Assembly (NCBI RefSeq): GCF_000499845.2
Contig: NC_023759.2
Coordinates: 48,396,172 to 48,460,171, forward strand
Source: Phaseolus vulgaris
Lineage: Eukaryota > Streptophyta > Magnoliopsida > Fabales > Fabaceae
Reading direction: 5' to 3'
Length of the DNA: 64,000 nucleotides
Position numbers and translations under genes: made by a program. The notes beneath the pieces are model-generated. The model saw nothing but the letters and a program-made list of their open reading frames with translations. It searched no databases and had not been told where the DNA came from. Of the stretch, positions 26,656-40,155 are shown in pieces. Positions within the stretch are counted from its first letter, which is position 1. Each line of letters opens with the position of its first letter.

Positions 26656-29600
26656 TTTTGCTTTAGTATAACACTGTATCAATAATAATTGCAATTTTAT
26701 CAATCCATCTTATTTAATCTTATATATAATATTTTCACGTGAATATGTAATTGGTAAATATTTTAATTATCTTGTGTTTGATATGAAGTATTTAGCTTAC
26801 ATTTTACATTAAACCTTTTATTTCAAACACAATGTGACAGCACGTCATAAAAATGTAGACTGAATGTTGGTCTGAATTTAAAAATTGTAAAAAAAAGTTT
26901 TAGGATTTAGGAGTAACAGGGTTAAACAGTATTTGTCGGAGCAAGATGATTGGTCGCTAGCACACAAAGTTTCTTAATGAGATGTAATTGAGAGTGTGAT
27001 ACTGATTGGTTGATTGCAATGGTTAGAAGGTTGAATCACATATCACTACTATACCTTTATCAACTTCATTATTGACTTCATAGTTATAATTAGCATCATA
27101 ATTACAACTTGGTGCGGCTAATCCCTCATATCCTTCATACAATGGATTCAACAAAACTAGTACTACGTAATTGTCCCATTAAAAATCTAAGTGCAATAAA
27201 CCTAATAAAATATTAGTTATCTAACTATTCTTTCATTTTTTTAACAATTCATTTTCCCAGTGGAAAACTACAGAGGAGCGAACTCATTTTCTGTATACTA
27301 GGTAGCCGGAAACCCTTTTTATCTTTTCATATAACCATGACCATAAGAAGATATAACTAAAATGATAATAAAACCCTTCTTAGTTTCGTTCCGTTGTTGG
27401 CTAATTAGTTCAAGGCTTCATTAATTCCTTGTTAACTATTTCTCTTTCTCTTGAATTCAATCTCATCTAAGTTACTCTTTATTTTTATCACATGTCATTA
27501 ATAGTCCCTTTTATAAATATTCAAAGGTTTGTATAACTTCTAATCAACTTATAATATACTTAAAATAAATCATCTTACAAGAAATTTTTACATTAATAAA
27601 CATGTCACCTCCACAAAGAGATCTTCTAGTTTAAGATTTTATTGGAAATTTAAAACTAGTTTTCCTTACCTGAACTTGAACAGATGCTCACTAAAAGCTC
27701 AAAACCTACCAAAAGCTTAATAGTAGCTTTACCAGCACCACATAGTTCTGATAAAAAAATTAATTATACCACTAGGACTCCGAACTAACAAAAATTAATC
27801 CTGAAGTTAAAAGAGTCACATGCAAAACCTAAATTGAAACAAACCTAACAAGTTCAAAATTTGACCCAAAAAGAAAAACAAAAATAAACTTACTCTATCA
27901 AATATTCTGATTGGACAATCTTGTAGTATTCATTATCAAAAGTCATTAGACAGACTCCAATCGTTAAATTGATGAGTAAGGAGGTCAAAATCTTATAAAA
28001 AAATTAGAGAAAAAAAAAAGAAAACAAAACTTGAATAAGTGAATTTTTTATTTATATAATCTTTTTATTTTAATAATAAAATATTAAGTATCATTTTAAT
28101 TTTAATTTTAATTGTAACCGTTTCTATTTTAAAACTAATTTTTTCTATCTTTATACTTAGCTTATTCTTAATTTATAAACCAGATAATTTTATCTTTAAA
28201 ATTGTTTTATTTATTCGGTATACCGATTAAAATAGTTTAAATTTTATTTTTGTAAAGGTTTCAACTTTTACATTTGTTCTTATTTTATTATGAGATAAAA
28301 AGAAAGTGTATAACTTTTAACGATATTATATCCGGATAAAATATATCACAGCAAATTCGAGAATTTTCCAAAGAAATCTGATAAGTGAGATTCTAAATAA
28401 TTGTTTACATAATCTTAAAGTTTAATTATTTATTTATTTGAAAAGGCTTATCCTATCATTATTATATCCATCTCTTGTTTATGATTTCATTTGTGCACTT
28501 TTTGGGGCACCTTGACCCTTTACAGGGAAATGAAGCTCCACATAAAGCCACTCACCAATCAATCATCTTCCATATTTGCTTGTTTTTTTATCCCCTGGAA
28601 TTTAAAACAAAGACACTAACTTCGCTAATCTTCATATATCTTCTTATTTTTTCCCTTTTGTCTTCAAAAAGCACATCTCTAGCTACTTCACCGCACCAAA
28701 TCAAACTTTATTAAACCTAGTGGCTTCACTTTAGAGATATGACAAACAAATCCATATACATGAATATTCTCTCTAAATTTATCATAGTATTGACGGAAAA
28801 TTTTGTATTCATTAAGATATAATATAATATAAAATTTGACAGATTTAAATTTCAATTTTTTTTGTTATCACTTTAGTCTCTTGTGTCAAGTAATGGAAAA
28901 TTATATTTAAATATGCGTATAATTATATAAATAAGAGTTTGTTATTTTACGTAATTTTTTTTAAAAAAAATAGTCATCTCTAATCTAAATTTGGATGGAT
29001 TTAAATTTGAATTTGTTTGATGAGTTTTTGTGTCTTGTGTCAAGTAACAATATTAAGAGTGATGTAACAACATGATTAGTACTCCAATGACTTGCCATGT
29101 TCATGTTTTGAAGTGTGTAACAAGATAAATTACATACATCTTTTAAGATTATGTTTACCAAATATAATTAATTATACATGATTGTGATCTAAGATTTGTT
29201 GATGATAAGTGTACTATGAGGTTTTGATAAACTGAGAAGTCATTAACTAGACTTTGGTTGTTTAGCTTCTCCATCAGGTCAGACACGTCCTAATATTAGG
29301 ATTAGGAAGTAAACCTAATTAAACTCATAAAAATACTATAAACAAAAAGAAAAACTTATGATAAAAGATAATGATGTTTTTGATCGTATCAAATCGAATA
29401 TTAGTACAAAGGTTGTTGTTATATGTGTTGTGTTAAAGTTATTGTTTTACAGTAAAAGAAAAGGTGATAGTAGAGAAGAAATGAAGAGATGAATAAAATA
29501 AGGTATATGGTAAAATGGTGTCCTTTGGATGGGGCGGTGCGACTTGGTGTACCAAAATAGATGGGACAGTCGACCCAAACGCGCATGAATTCCATTGGTG

Positions 29601-30983
29601 GATGTTGGGTCCCTTCCCTTCTATGTGCTCTCTCCTATTCTATTCTATTCTATTCTTTGTGCCTCCAAAGTGAAAGAAAAGAAAGAAACAAAGTGTTTCT
29701 CTGTATCTCCCATCCCTTTCATCATTAGTTAAAATGAATCAATGCCCCAATGAGTGCATGTTTACAACTCACCCTTCACCTCTCTGTGCAAAATTTTATT
29801 TTACTTTTATCACTCTCATGCATACCACGTTTTTGTTTTTATAAACCCTAAACACCCTCATACTTCATATTAATATAATTATCATTTCCTAATGCTTTGC
29901 TCATTCACAGGCTCACACATTCCCTTTTAGGTTTAGAATAGCTTGCAAATTCAACTTTCTAGACTTGAATCACTCGAGCAACGAACTACCTTCACGCAAT
30001 AATACTTGTCCTATTAGTTTGGTTGGAATCACATTTTGGTATCTTCAGTTTTCTCACCAAGAGTTTGTCCAAAAAGAATAATCAGAGAAAAGTATCCAGC
30101 CTCAAGAATTCCAAGTTAGTGGCTAGAAAGGGAAATTTATGAATCAAAACTTGGTGTAGACTTCCTTATTTTGTATTGTAGATAAAACTGCCATGGCCAT
30201 GGAATTATTAGACTAGGTCCACCTATCCACTACCATACCACTACACACGCATGCATGTGTGAACATGGACTATTACTTAGACAATAAATTTGAAGGTTTC
30301 AAAACTTGATCAACTAATTGGTATCAAATTAAACATCTTAGATTGTGTTCCAGACAAGTTATAGTGGGTGACCTAGTATATATGTGAATATTCATTGATC
30401 AAGAATAATAAATATGTTCTTAACTTAATGTGTTATCTGTCTCTTCTTATCTTTTCTGATATGTATTTATATCTGTCTTCACTGTTTTCGACCCTGTTCT
30501 GTTATAAATGTTCTTTACTATTCTGCTGAAAATCCGAATTTTTCTTGACTTGTCTAATGGAATAAAACCTATTAAATACCTGGATCAACGTGCTACCATT
30601 CTGTTTTGTACCTCGTATTAGAGTCAATACTCTTCATATTCAAAAGGAACTTGTTAGATATTAAAAAAAGACTCATTCTCCGTAATAATTTTGTTCAGCT
30701 TCAACAGGATTTTATTGTGTAGAGAAGTTGTAACGAACCAAATGGTACGTAGGGTAATAACTAGTTCAGTGTCTTGAGGAAGAGACGGGTACTAGCCAAC
30801 GCAGCAGGAACAAAAAGAAGACATCCACGAAAAGTAAAAAAGACAACAAAAGAAGGAGAATATTATTCTTAATTTGAGCAAATTTTGCAGCATATTAAGT
30901 ATGTATATATTAGTATATCCCAGACATGAACCAATGAGCATGATGAATGGATATGTGGAGATTTGATTATTACATCCATCGAT

Positions 30984-31178
30984 TTAAGAAAAAAGGTTAT
31001 GTTCTGCAGCCACATAATGTTGTGAAGGTGCCACGGTGTTCCATAGCATTAGAGTATGAAGAAGAGACATCATGTTCTGGAGGGTACCCAACACACCAAT
31101 AACCCACCACCTGCTCCAATATAACCAATACATCTGTGGCTGCTGTTCGGGGCCAGACATTTTCTTTTGCCTTCCCAT
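30984..31178 (-). CDS. Unrecognised small open frame, 64 codons
   Basis: An ATG-initiated frame in one of the few compositionally balanced patches of the 13-kb spacer. The product starts MGRQKKMSGPEQQPQMYWLY, has a hydrophobic middle (about residues 20-45, Trp- and Leu-rich) and ends HYVAAEHNLFS. I recognise no family. It could be a short peptide gene, an isolated exon, or chance. There is no nearby gene for it to join, and no expression evidence can be drawn from sequence. Confidence 0.2.
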   Translation of the reverse strand: MGRQKKMSGPEQQPQMYWLYWSRWWVIGVLGTLQNMMSLLHTLMLWNTVAPSQHYVAAEHNLFS

Positions 31179-31431
31179 TTTAGTCTTTCACATTATCAAT
31201 TCTATTTTCTACTATGTTGTTGCTTCAATCATCTTTCGACACATGTTCCCATTTTCGATTACTTCCCACACCAAACATAATGTTGCAAAACAAAGTTACT
31301 AAATAATTTATTAATATAACCTCTCACTTTTTATTCATATGTGTACTATGTTTCATTTTACTCATATTTTCTATCAATTGAAGTTGACATGACGTGAGAA
31401 CTTGATCATGGTACAGTCATATATATGACAG

Positions 31432-31662
31432 TTGAAATCTATTGTTCGAAGAAGCACTTTTGAAGAAGAAATTGCTAGAGGACATGGATTGAACGTTGAA
31501 TTCGAGAAGTTCCTGGTTGAAGATGAAGGAATAAGCATAATCATTAACTTGAAAACTATACCGTGTAATGAGTGGAAGTTACTGGTGGATGTGGAAAAGG
31601 AGAAAGGGAAAATGAAAACACATTTCGTTAAAAAATCAAACATTAGAAAACCTAAACACTAA
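31432..31662 (+). pseudogene. Unrecognised coding-like fragment, 76 codons
   Basis: An open frame rich in charged residues (RRSTFEEEIARGHGLNVEF, then VEDEGISIIINLKTI and a basic tail KKSNIRKPKH). The composition is more protein-like than the surrounding spacer. No motif is recognisable and it stands alone, so a decayed transposon or gene fragment is as likely as a gene. Confidence 0.2.
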
Positions 31663-31817
31663 AAACTATATATAATTTTTATTTATACTTCTCAAATCAT
31701 TTTCTTATGGACACAGCAGTGAATACTGTTAACCCTTGAAGGATTGATGAATCAGGAAAAGGATATAAATTTTAGAACTAATAAATTAAATTGCAAGTAC
31801 AAAGCTATGATGTACAG

Positions 31818-31845
31818 TTAGAATTTAGAATTTAGAATTTAGAAA
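31818..31845. repeat. 7-bp microsatellite (ttagaat)n
   Basis: Three exact units of ttagaat and a fourth with one change. Confidence 0.75.
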
Positions 31846-32025
31846 TTAGTAAAACTGAATCATAAAACAATTCAAATTAGTTTGTTAAGTTATTTTTTAT
31901 ATAGTTTAGAATAGTTGAGTGTTAGTTCAGTTTTTTCTTTTCACACATACCACAACCAGTGTCCGATCATAGTACAAAATCCAAATTTACTTTGGGCCAT
32001 AATAGCTTGTAGGAATTGATGAGAG

Positions 32026-32389
32026 CTGTTTCTCCCTGCACCCCATCCAATGACTTGCTACACCCCATCATTCTCGGAAAAGACGGTTTTACCTATTTTA
32101 AAAATTAATTCTGGATTACTCTTTCTTTCTGAAATATTTCCAGAACATACTTTCCGAACATATTTTATGAATTCTGGATTTACCATTCTAAAAATTAGAA
32201 AAATGTGTTACGAAAAGGATATTCCAGAATGATTTTTTGTCTTCTGGATTTTCTATTTTGGAAAAATATTTTGCTTACAGAATCCCTATTCGGAAAATAC
32301 CTTTTTCTTGCAGAACCTTATTTCGGAATTATCCAAAATTATCAAGGATAATTCTGGTATTACATAGAATGTAGGGGTGCAGGAAGAAA
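32026..32389. repeat. MITE-like repeat, 'cttcctgcacc' family, copy 3
   Basis: The left end is tgtttctccctgcacccca. The right end is taggggtgcaggaagaaaa, whose reverse complement ttttcttcctgcacccct pairs with it. The interior is built of repeated 'ttctgga', 'ttccaga' and 'attcgga/ttccgaa' words that fold back on each other, as in copies 1, 2 and 4. Open frames across it (32050-32232) are by-products of these words. Confidence 0.6.
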
Positions 32390-33979
32390 AATGTAAGAGT
32401 GCAGGAATCCATTGATGAGTTATATTTTTCCGCCACAGTGTAGGCCGTTTTGTCTTCTGGGCCTTTAAGTCTGTAAGAAAGTGGATAAAAAAATTTGAAC
32501 TCGACCCAACTCTACCAGCATGAGTGGGCTAGACGTGAAATTAAGTATAACTTCAAAATTAAAATAATAGAAGAAAGTAAATTTGTGCTTCTTTTTTTAA
32601 AATGGGTGTTTATTCATTTAAGTGAAGAGATTTATGCTTCTTTATGTGTTTGTCTAATCTATCTATTTTTAAAAAAATAAACAATTTTATTTTTAATACA
32701 AAAATCATATTTATTTGTTCAATAAATAATTATTTAAAATTGTTTATTTAAAAAATAGTTATATTAAATTTAAACAAATATATTTTAAAATGTACCAAAG
32801 TTTTTTAACCGTATAAATATGCGTGAAATCCACAAGACATGCAAAAGTGACCGTTGGCTCTGATGCTGACCCTTTTTGTGCCTTCGAGGATGATAGGCCC
32901 CACCCTCCAGTTTCTCTTCCTTTTTGCGTTTCAAAAGTAGCGTTTTTTTATAAAATAAAATATAAAATATTGATAATAAAAGCTTTTTTTGAATTATAAA
33001 TATCTTATTTTTGAAATACGCGTTAATATAAAGTATATAAATAATGTAAAATAAAAGTGATTGTGTAGAATACAATACATAATGTTAAGTATTTATTATT
33101 GAAGTAATATTAGGATTTTGAAAAACGCTCCAACTTTTGATTGGTTTGAAGTCCTCATCCCATTAATACAAACCAACCAAGTACAAACAAAAATCCTATC
33201 TTTAACTTTAATAAAACAACAAAACTATGCCTCATACTTTAACGACTAGGACACAGTAAACCAATTAAGTTTTAAAATAAAAACTATTTTATCAGATTTA
33301 TTATCAAACTGTTCAATACCATAGATAATTTTACCTTTATCTTTTTATTATATTATTTTTCAATAACTAAAACTTGTTTAATCATAAGTTTGGACGTAGA
33401 ATTTATAATTAAAAAATAAATATAATCAAATCTTAAGTATTTTGTTTAGATAAAATAATTTTTTTATAAAAATATTTAATTATTATTAATAATAATAAAT
33501 ACTTTATGTCACATGCTTTCCTAATGCAGATTTCATACAACAACAAATGGGAGCTTTGATTAATGTTGACCAATAGTAAGAGAGAGTAGAAAATTAATGA
33601 ATGGGGATTATGGTTATTAAATCGTAAGAATATATACATTAGTAGTTTCGTTTATTTTTCTATAAATTATTATAAAAAAAAAAAAGAAGGTAGCAGAGTG
33701 TTTGTTTGCTCATTCTTCGGTCCTTGTCTTGTTTTCTGATACCTTTGCCTGCGCTTGTTGCAGTGAAAATCCAAGACACATGAATACATGATTCCTCAAC
33801 CATCTTATTTTTCCAACACCCTTTTATCTGTCATCTTCCTCTCTCTTCTTCACTTCACTCTCTCTCTCTCTTGCAGCATTTACCCCACTTTTGCACTTTC
33901 CATTTTTCTGGCTTGGTCCGTTTCTCTCTCGAGTAGTTCATAACTTAGTCTCACCAAGTTTGTTAGGGAGATTTACACT

Positions 33980-36619
33980 ATGACCAAGCACTTTCTTCTG
34001 CTCCTTTTTGCAGTATATGTTGCTGCAATTGATGAAGGTGAGTAGGAAGTTTTAGTTTCCTACATAATATTATTTGTTATTGTGCTTTCTTTGCAGACGA
34101 GTTCTCTGTCAAGGGATCCAGGTTTTTCCACTTTTAATGTTACGTCCATTTCCCTTTGGTACAAACCTGAGTTGGCATTGTTCATTTTGCACTGGTAAAC
34201 TACATTTATTTGAGCTGCATGTAACAAGACATTAGCCCAGACACACCCTTACTTGCTGTTCATTTTCACTCCTCACATACCAAGCATAACATCATAAGCC
34301 TGGCTGTTGAAAATATTTTCTATTATATTTCAAAGGCAAGGGTTTCTGAGCCCTGAGAGGCATGGTATGGAGTTGTTTACAGTAATGAATTAGTCCATTG
34401 TTCTGGTTTACCCCTTTTTCCCCCTCTTAGTCTCAAAGCATGAGTGCTTCTGTACATGTTTCTTATTTTGACTGAAAAAGTTGAGGTAGCTATTAATGAG
34501 CATGTGTAAGATAAAATTGAAAAAAGAAGAGGGTTGATATGCTTTTATTAATTGACCTTCTTGAATGGTGATGCGGTCCACCAGTGCTATTCCAATATAT
34601 TAAATGGGGTAGGACGTATTTGTAGTGCTTTCCCTCCACATTTGGATAAGTGTATACTCTACCACTTTTTACATGTCTAAGTTATTTTGGAATAAGCCTA
34701 TTTTACTTTTTCTGAATATGACCATCTTGTTAAAATTTCCCCACGTCACAAAGTTTAAATCTTCAAAACAAAGAAAATCAACCAATTTTTCATTTATTTC
34801 AAATACTTACATTTTACTAAAGTAGTTGAGCATATTTCATGACACAATTAACGATTACATCATATTTCCCCCCAAAATCTGGATTGTTTTGAAGAGGAAA
34901 ATGTGCAAAGAATCTGCCTAGGCCAGCCTTGATTATTTAACCAGTTAACCAGTGATGACTTTAGTCTGAAACTAGTTTAATGGATCTTTATGTTTGTTAC
35001 TTGCAGAGCCTTTCATAGGGGTGAACATTGGAAGAGATCTCTCAGATATGCCTCACCCCACTCAAGTGGTGGCACTACTTAAAGCCCAGCAAATTCGACA
35101 TGTTAGATTGTATGATGCTGACCAAGCCATGCTCATTGCCCTTGCAAACACAGGAATTAAAGTTGCTGTGTCTGTTCCTAATGAAGAGATCCTGGCAATT
35201 GGTCAATCAAATACCACAGCTGCAAAGTGGGTTTCGCGTAATGTGGTGGCACATTACCCTGCCACTAACATAACATCTATTTGTGTTGGTTCTGAGGTTT
35301 TAACTGCCCTCCCCAATGCGGCAAAAGTGCTTGTTAGTGCCCTTAAGTTCATTCATTCAGCCCTTCTGGCGTCCAATCTTGATCACCAAATTAAAATTTC
35401 AACACCCCTTTCCTCTTCCATGATCTTTGACTCATTTCCACCTTCACAAGCCTTCTTCAACCGCTCGCTGAATCCAGTCTTGGTTCCAATGCTTGAATTC
35501 TTGCAAACCACAGGCTCTTATCTAATGCTCAACACCTACCCTTACTATGACTATATGAAGTCAAATGGTGTGTTCCCGTTGGACTATGCACTCTTCAAAC
35601 CCCTCCCTCCAAACAAAGAAGTCATTGATTCCAACACCCTTCTCCACTACTCCAACGTGTTTGATTCTGTGATTGATGCAGCATACTTTGCCATGGCTTT
35701 TCTCAACTACACTAACATTCCTGTGGTGGTGAGTGAAACAGGGTGGCCCTCAAAAGGTGACTCTAATGAACCAGATGCAACAGTAGAAAATGCCAACACT
35801 TACAACAGCAATTTGATCAAGCATGTGCTTAACGTAACTGGAACTCCCAAACACCCCGGCATTGGTGTTAGTACTTACATCTATGAGCTCTACAATGAGG
35901 ATGCAAAGGCAGGTTCATTGTCTGAGAAGAACTGGGGTTTGTTTGATGCAAATGGGAAACCTATTTATGTTTTACAGTTAACAGAATCAGGAGGAGTGTT
36001 GGCAAATGACACCACCAATCAAACTTACTGTGTTGCAAAGGATGGTGCTGATCCCAAGATGCTGCAAGCTGGAATAGATTGGGCATGTGGACCTGGCAAG
36101 GTGGATTGCTCTCCTTTGTTGCAGGGAGAACCATGTTATGAACCAGACAGTGTGGTTGCCCATGCAAATTATGCTTTTGACACTTACTATCATCAGATGG
36201 GAAAGTCTCCTCAGTCTTGTGATTTCAATGACATGGCTACAATCTCCTCCACCAATCCTAGTAAATCACTAATTCCTTTAAAATTATGGTTGATTTCATA
36301 TGTCAAATTTTAGCTTCTTGTAACTAAGGACATTTTGAATGACTGCAGGTCATGGATCCTGTGTGTTCCCAGGAAGGTAAGACATTAGCCATTTTTGTTC
36401 ATTTGGTTAGCTGTGATGTTTATTTGTGCTTACAAATAATTAATATGTGTGAACATGTGCAGTCTTGGCAACAATGGCACCTTCCCTAACGTCACGTTAT
36501 CATCAATGAATTCCACAAATTCAGATTCTTCGGCCTGGAATCTGCATGGTGGTGAGTTAGGAATCAGAAGCCTTCTAAAGATGATACTGCTTCTACTCTG
36601 GGGAGTGGTTTTGCTATAA
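33980..36619 (+). CDS. GH17 glucan endo-1,3-beta-glucosidase with X8/CBM43 domain and GPI-type tail
   Basis: Four exons: 33980-34037, 35007-36260, 36349-36376 and 36463-36619, giving 498 residues. It hydrolyses beta-1,3-glucan (callose) at the cell wall or plasmodesmata. The short first exon encodes a signal peptide (MTKHFLLLLFAVYVAAIDE) and joins to EPFIGVNIGRDLSDMP at the start of the GH17 barrel. The acid/base Glu lies in ICVGSEVLT (Glu about 116) and the nucleophile in VVVSETGWPSKG (Glu about 263). A Cys-rich X8 module (about 360-445) runs from TYCVAKDGADP through CGPGKVDC, GEPCYEPDS and SCDFNDMA to HGSCVFPG. A Ser/Asn-rich stretch and a final hydrophobic segment (LLKMILLLLWGVVLL) suggest GPI anchoring. 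The VGSEVL form of the acid/base motif is that of the long GPI-anchored clade (like Arabidopsis glucan endo-1,3-beta-glucosidases 2 and 3). Intron 1 is about 970 bp. Confidence 0.95.
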
Positions 36620-37506
36620 ATTTATGTACCTCTGATGTGTATTGTTGAGTTTAAAAATTAGTGCTACTTCCTTTGCATGTACTTATTCGCCCGTGCAATT
36701 TTCTTAGAGGAGTGGTAGCACCATCATTTTTCATCTATTACAATCCTTTTGTTATTATCATTAGCTGTCTCAAACCCACAAAATCACAGTCACATGGCAA
36801 AGTTCCGAGTTGTTGTTAATCCGAACAATATTGGCTTCTTTGGTCATTCATGTTATGCGAATGAAGAATGGTTATGATGTGTGGAGTGATGCTTTGCTTT
36901 AACAAGCCAAAGGCCGCAAGGTTCCTTCCTTTATCAAGGAGGTATGCATCTTGTGCTTGAAAAAAATACACTTTTATCATCATTCATTTTTAATAATATT
37001 TTTAATAAATTTAACTCAACTTATAAATCGATTTAGTATAAAGAAGGTACCGACTTAATATAAAGGAAGGTTTATAATTAGTTATATACAATAAAACTTA
37101 AGACTTAATGTACTAATCTTTGTTCTATGTAAAATTTTCAAGAATAACATCTTGTATAATTTGTATATTCAATATCCACAATACAATCATCTTAAATATT
37201 TATGTCATTGGCATAACTACAAGATATCAAAGTTATTCCAGGATTCAAATAAACCATTTTTAATCCAATAAAATTATACTTAATATAATATAATGAATTT
37301 CACACTAATTTAACTATTAACTATATTTCTAATATAAGGTTTACTAATAATAATAACTTGAAATAATGAATGTAGCCAATTTTCTCCAATGTAATATCAC
37401 TTCTTTTTTAAGTTGTTTAACCAATACAAATAAATGTTAAAGTAGTCATAATTTTTTTTAAAAAGGATATTGATTTAAAAACCAAATATATGATTAAAAG
37501 TATTGA
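36620..37506. other. Glucanase 3' flank and spacer
   Basis: The first 300 bp or so are more balanced in composition and probably include the glucanase 3' untranslated region. The remainder is AT-rich spacer with no gene supported. Confidence 0.5.
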
Positions 37507-37990
37507 TTAATCAAGATTAATCTATCCTAATCAAATGTACATGTGCGTCAACTCAAATGCATGCAAACAATATAAATATCTCGAATTTAAAAAAAAATCT
37601 TACTCTAATTTAAAATTTTGATAAGTTAATCTTAAAATACTCTTAGGTCAATTTAATGTGAGGCATGCAAACAACATAGATGTTTCCAAATTGTTGGCTG
37701 AAAAAATTTTACTCTAGTTAAAAGTTTGATCGATTAGTTTTGATATACTTGCGTCAATGTGATATCATGCATGCAAACAACATAAATATCTTCAAATTGT
37801 TAAAAAAAAATTACCTTAAGTAAAAATTTGATATAACTTAATCTTGATATACTCCTGCGTCAATAATCTGATCCGATACATGCAAACAACATAAATTTTT
37901 TCAAATTGTTGGGAAAAAAATCTTAGTCTAATTACAATTTTAATCGATTAATCTTGATACACTTTTAGTAATCTTCACAACTGTAAAGTG
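37507..37990. repeat. Degenerate tandem array, about 105-bp unit, 4 copies
   Basis: The anchor '(g/a)catgcaaacaayataaat' recurs at 37559, 37663, 37769 and 37878, giving spacings of 104, 106 and 109 bp. Each unit continues with 'atcttcaaattgtt', an A-run, 'ttactctagttaaaa', 'ttgatcgattaatcttgata' and 'tactcttgcgtcaa'. A partial unit precedes the first anchor. The units are clearly related but have diverged by substitutions and small indels. Confidence 0.8.
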
Positions 37991-38264
37991 AGATAAATTA
38001 ATCAATGTCTAACTAGAATTTAGAAAGATATAAACTAATAATTTTATAAATGAAGAATGAGTTATATATATTCGTAATTTGAAACATTAAAATATTCCTT
38101 TTCCATTTATTTTAAATCACACTCGTATTTTCTTTAATTTTAAATTACATTTACTTCCTTTTAAAAAAATGAAAAATTGTAGTTACACTTATATTTTTTA
38201 AGTAGACATACATTTCCTTAAGTTTTTAATATATGATACTCATTTTTTTAAATATTTCTAAAAA
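37991..38264. other. AT-rich spacer
   Basis: Nothing recognised between the tandem array and the next repeat. Confidence 0.5.
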
Positions 38265-38691
38265 CACTAAAAGAAAAGTTATTAAATAAAAATTAAATTT
38301 AGAAAAAAAATTAATCATTTATTGATTAAATTAGATACTATGTTACAAACTAAAATTTATTGATATCTAAAGTAATTTTTATTATTAATAAAACTTTACA
38401 CAATGATTTCTAAATTGGTTAACTACCAAATGTACTAATATTTTAAATTCTAAATTTGTCTCTAAAAGATTAATAAATATTAATTTAAAATATAAAATTG
38501 TTTGTAACTAAAAATTTGATAGTTGATGACTAGATAACAATTTATAAACTACTTTATAATTTTTTGTTAATAATAGAAATTATTTTAGATATTAATAATT
38601 TTTTTAGTTTATAAAATTATTTCTAATTTAATCAATATAGTAACTAATTATTTTGATATCTAAAATAAAATTGATTGACTAAAATATAGTG
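38265..38691. mobile_element. AT-rich fold-back (CACTA-like) element, about 427 bp
   Basis: It begins cactaaaagaaaagttatta and ends actaaaatatagtg, so only the outer cacta/tagtg bases match as inverted termini. The interior keeps the family order: 'attaaattagatactatgtt', 'tattgatatctaaagtaatt', 'tttttattattaataaaact' and 'gtctctaaaag', then the inverted counterparts 'aatttataaactactttata', 'gttaataatagaaattattt' and 'agatattaataattttttta'. There is no coding capacity. Confidence 0.55.
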
Positions 38692-39985
38692 TTTTTCTAT
38701 ATTTTATTTTGTCTACAAATAAAATTATTGACTAAAATATAGTAATTTTCTTTTTTTCATAAACATAAACATTTTTAAATGCAATTAACCTTATTTTCTT
38801 TTGTTATTTCTTTCTACTTTCTAAATTAATTATCATTATTAATAAATTTAAAAATTTTATCTTTACTATTTATTAATATAATATTTATAATTTTTAATAA
38901 AAATAAAAAATATAAAAATGTATTGAAATTATAAAATGTCTTATGCCAACAACTTTCTTGTCTTGTTGTAATAAACAAGGAGGAAGTGTTTCGTAAACCG
39001 ATCTGGCTTAGTTTTAAAATTTTATCCCCTTATCAAAATTAAACAAACATATTTTATATTTTTCTTTTACACTTATTTTTTATTTATAAAAACACAAAAA
39101 CTTTATACATAAAAAAAGAGGAAATAAATAAATAAAAACAAAAAAAAATATTGGTAAACAGAGGAGGCTTTTCATTGATGGTGAGTCAAACCATGGAAGC
39201 ATTGAAAAAAAAGTCACTGCATATTCGTCACATAATTTAATGATGCAATAAAGTTGAAACATCTAAGAACATTCAAACACCAGCACATCATCAAATCACT
39301 TTTTAAAACTTGGGTTAGTCACATACTCAACCACAACACCATAATATTCGTATCTCAAAAAACCATCAACATTTTTCTTTCAAATAAAATAAAAATAAAA
39401 TGCTAATATTCAAGGTCAAAACTTGTGCATCCACTTATTTTCTAACAAATATTATAGGAAAACAAACCTGAAAATATCAATTATTACTCCATGCACTAAA
39501 CTATGATTCTTCATCAAATATTTTAAAAAATAATAAAGTAAAATAGTTAAATTTACAAAAAATCATGATCATCGACTAGATGTATTATTATTAGTTTTCA
39601 ATATTTGATAAGAAAATATCTATCATTATCAAATTATTTATTTATTTAATTTGTATACTTGCATATTGATTCTATTTTTATTTCACAGTTAGAATTTATT
39701 CCTTGTACGAGTATTTTTTAGTAATTTTTGTAGTCTTTATATCCAAAATAATAGAAATTAAAAAATATTAACCTTTGGACGGAAAGTTGGTGAATTTAAA
39801 AAGCCTTTAAAGAGGAAAGTGACGATGTGAAAATGTTGTAATCTCAGTCTCTTCTTCTTCGTCTATCTGAAGCTACATGCTATATTCTGTAGAGCCTCAC
39901 ACACGAGAATCTTCCATTCTTGCATACATGGGATTAGCACATTCCTATTCAATGTATTAGTGGGAGAAGAAGTAAACCCCAATTA
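38692..39985. other. Spacer upstream of the lipase gene
   Basis: AT-rich with no supported gene. The part from about 39770 on is more balanced and probably holds the lipase promoter and the start of its leader. I could not place a confident TATA box. Confidence 0.5.
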
Positions 39986-39987
39986 AG

Positions 39988-40042
39988 CTTCTTCTTCTTC
40001 TTCTTCTTCCTCTTATTCTCTCTCTCTCTCTCTGTCTCTCTG
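39988..40042 (+). repeat. (CTT)n / (CT)n pyrimidine tract in the lipase 5' leader
   Basis: A run of CTT triplets at 39988-40009, followed by tcttattc and a (CT)n run to about 40042, lies 110-170 bp before the lipase start codon. Such Y-patch/CT tracts are common in plant core promoters and 5' leaders. Confidence 0.75.
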
Positions 40043-40155
40043 ATAGACCCACCCTCACAAGCAAACTCTCACCTTTCATCACCTACTCTCAAAAAGCTCC
40101 CAACTTTCACTCCTCCCTAGACACCCATTACATCAAAACCCCTCAAGTCCTATCC

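Larger units (their letters stand above)
20891..33979. other. Long intergenic region (13 kb) with scattered repeats
   Basis: No intact gene is supported. Repeat copies within it are annotated separately (22625, 26594, 31818, 32026). Islands of more balanced composition occur at about 24190-24480, 25980-26090, 28450-28720, 29510-29700, 30970-31200 and 32830-32940. Their short open frames do not match a family I know. A (TATTC)n run lies at about 29636-29656. The CT-rich stretch at 33835-33875 probably belongs to the leader of the following glucanase gene. Confidence 0.45.

Noticed and set aside
37507..37990. Regularly spaced 'catgcaaacaa' words suggesting a CRISPR-like array
   Set aside because: The spacers between the words are themselves related, so the whole ~105-bp unit is tandemly repeated. 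The setting is a plant nuclear genome.
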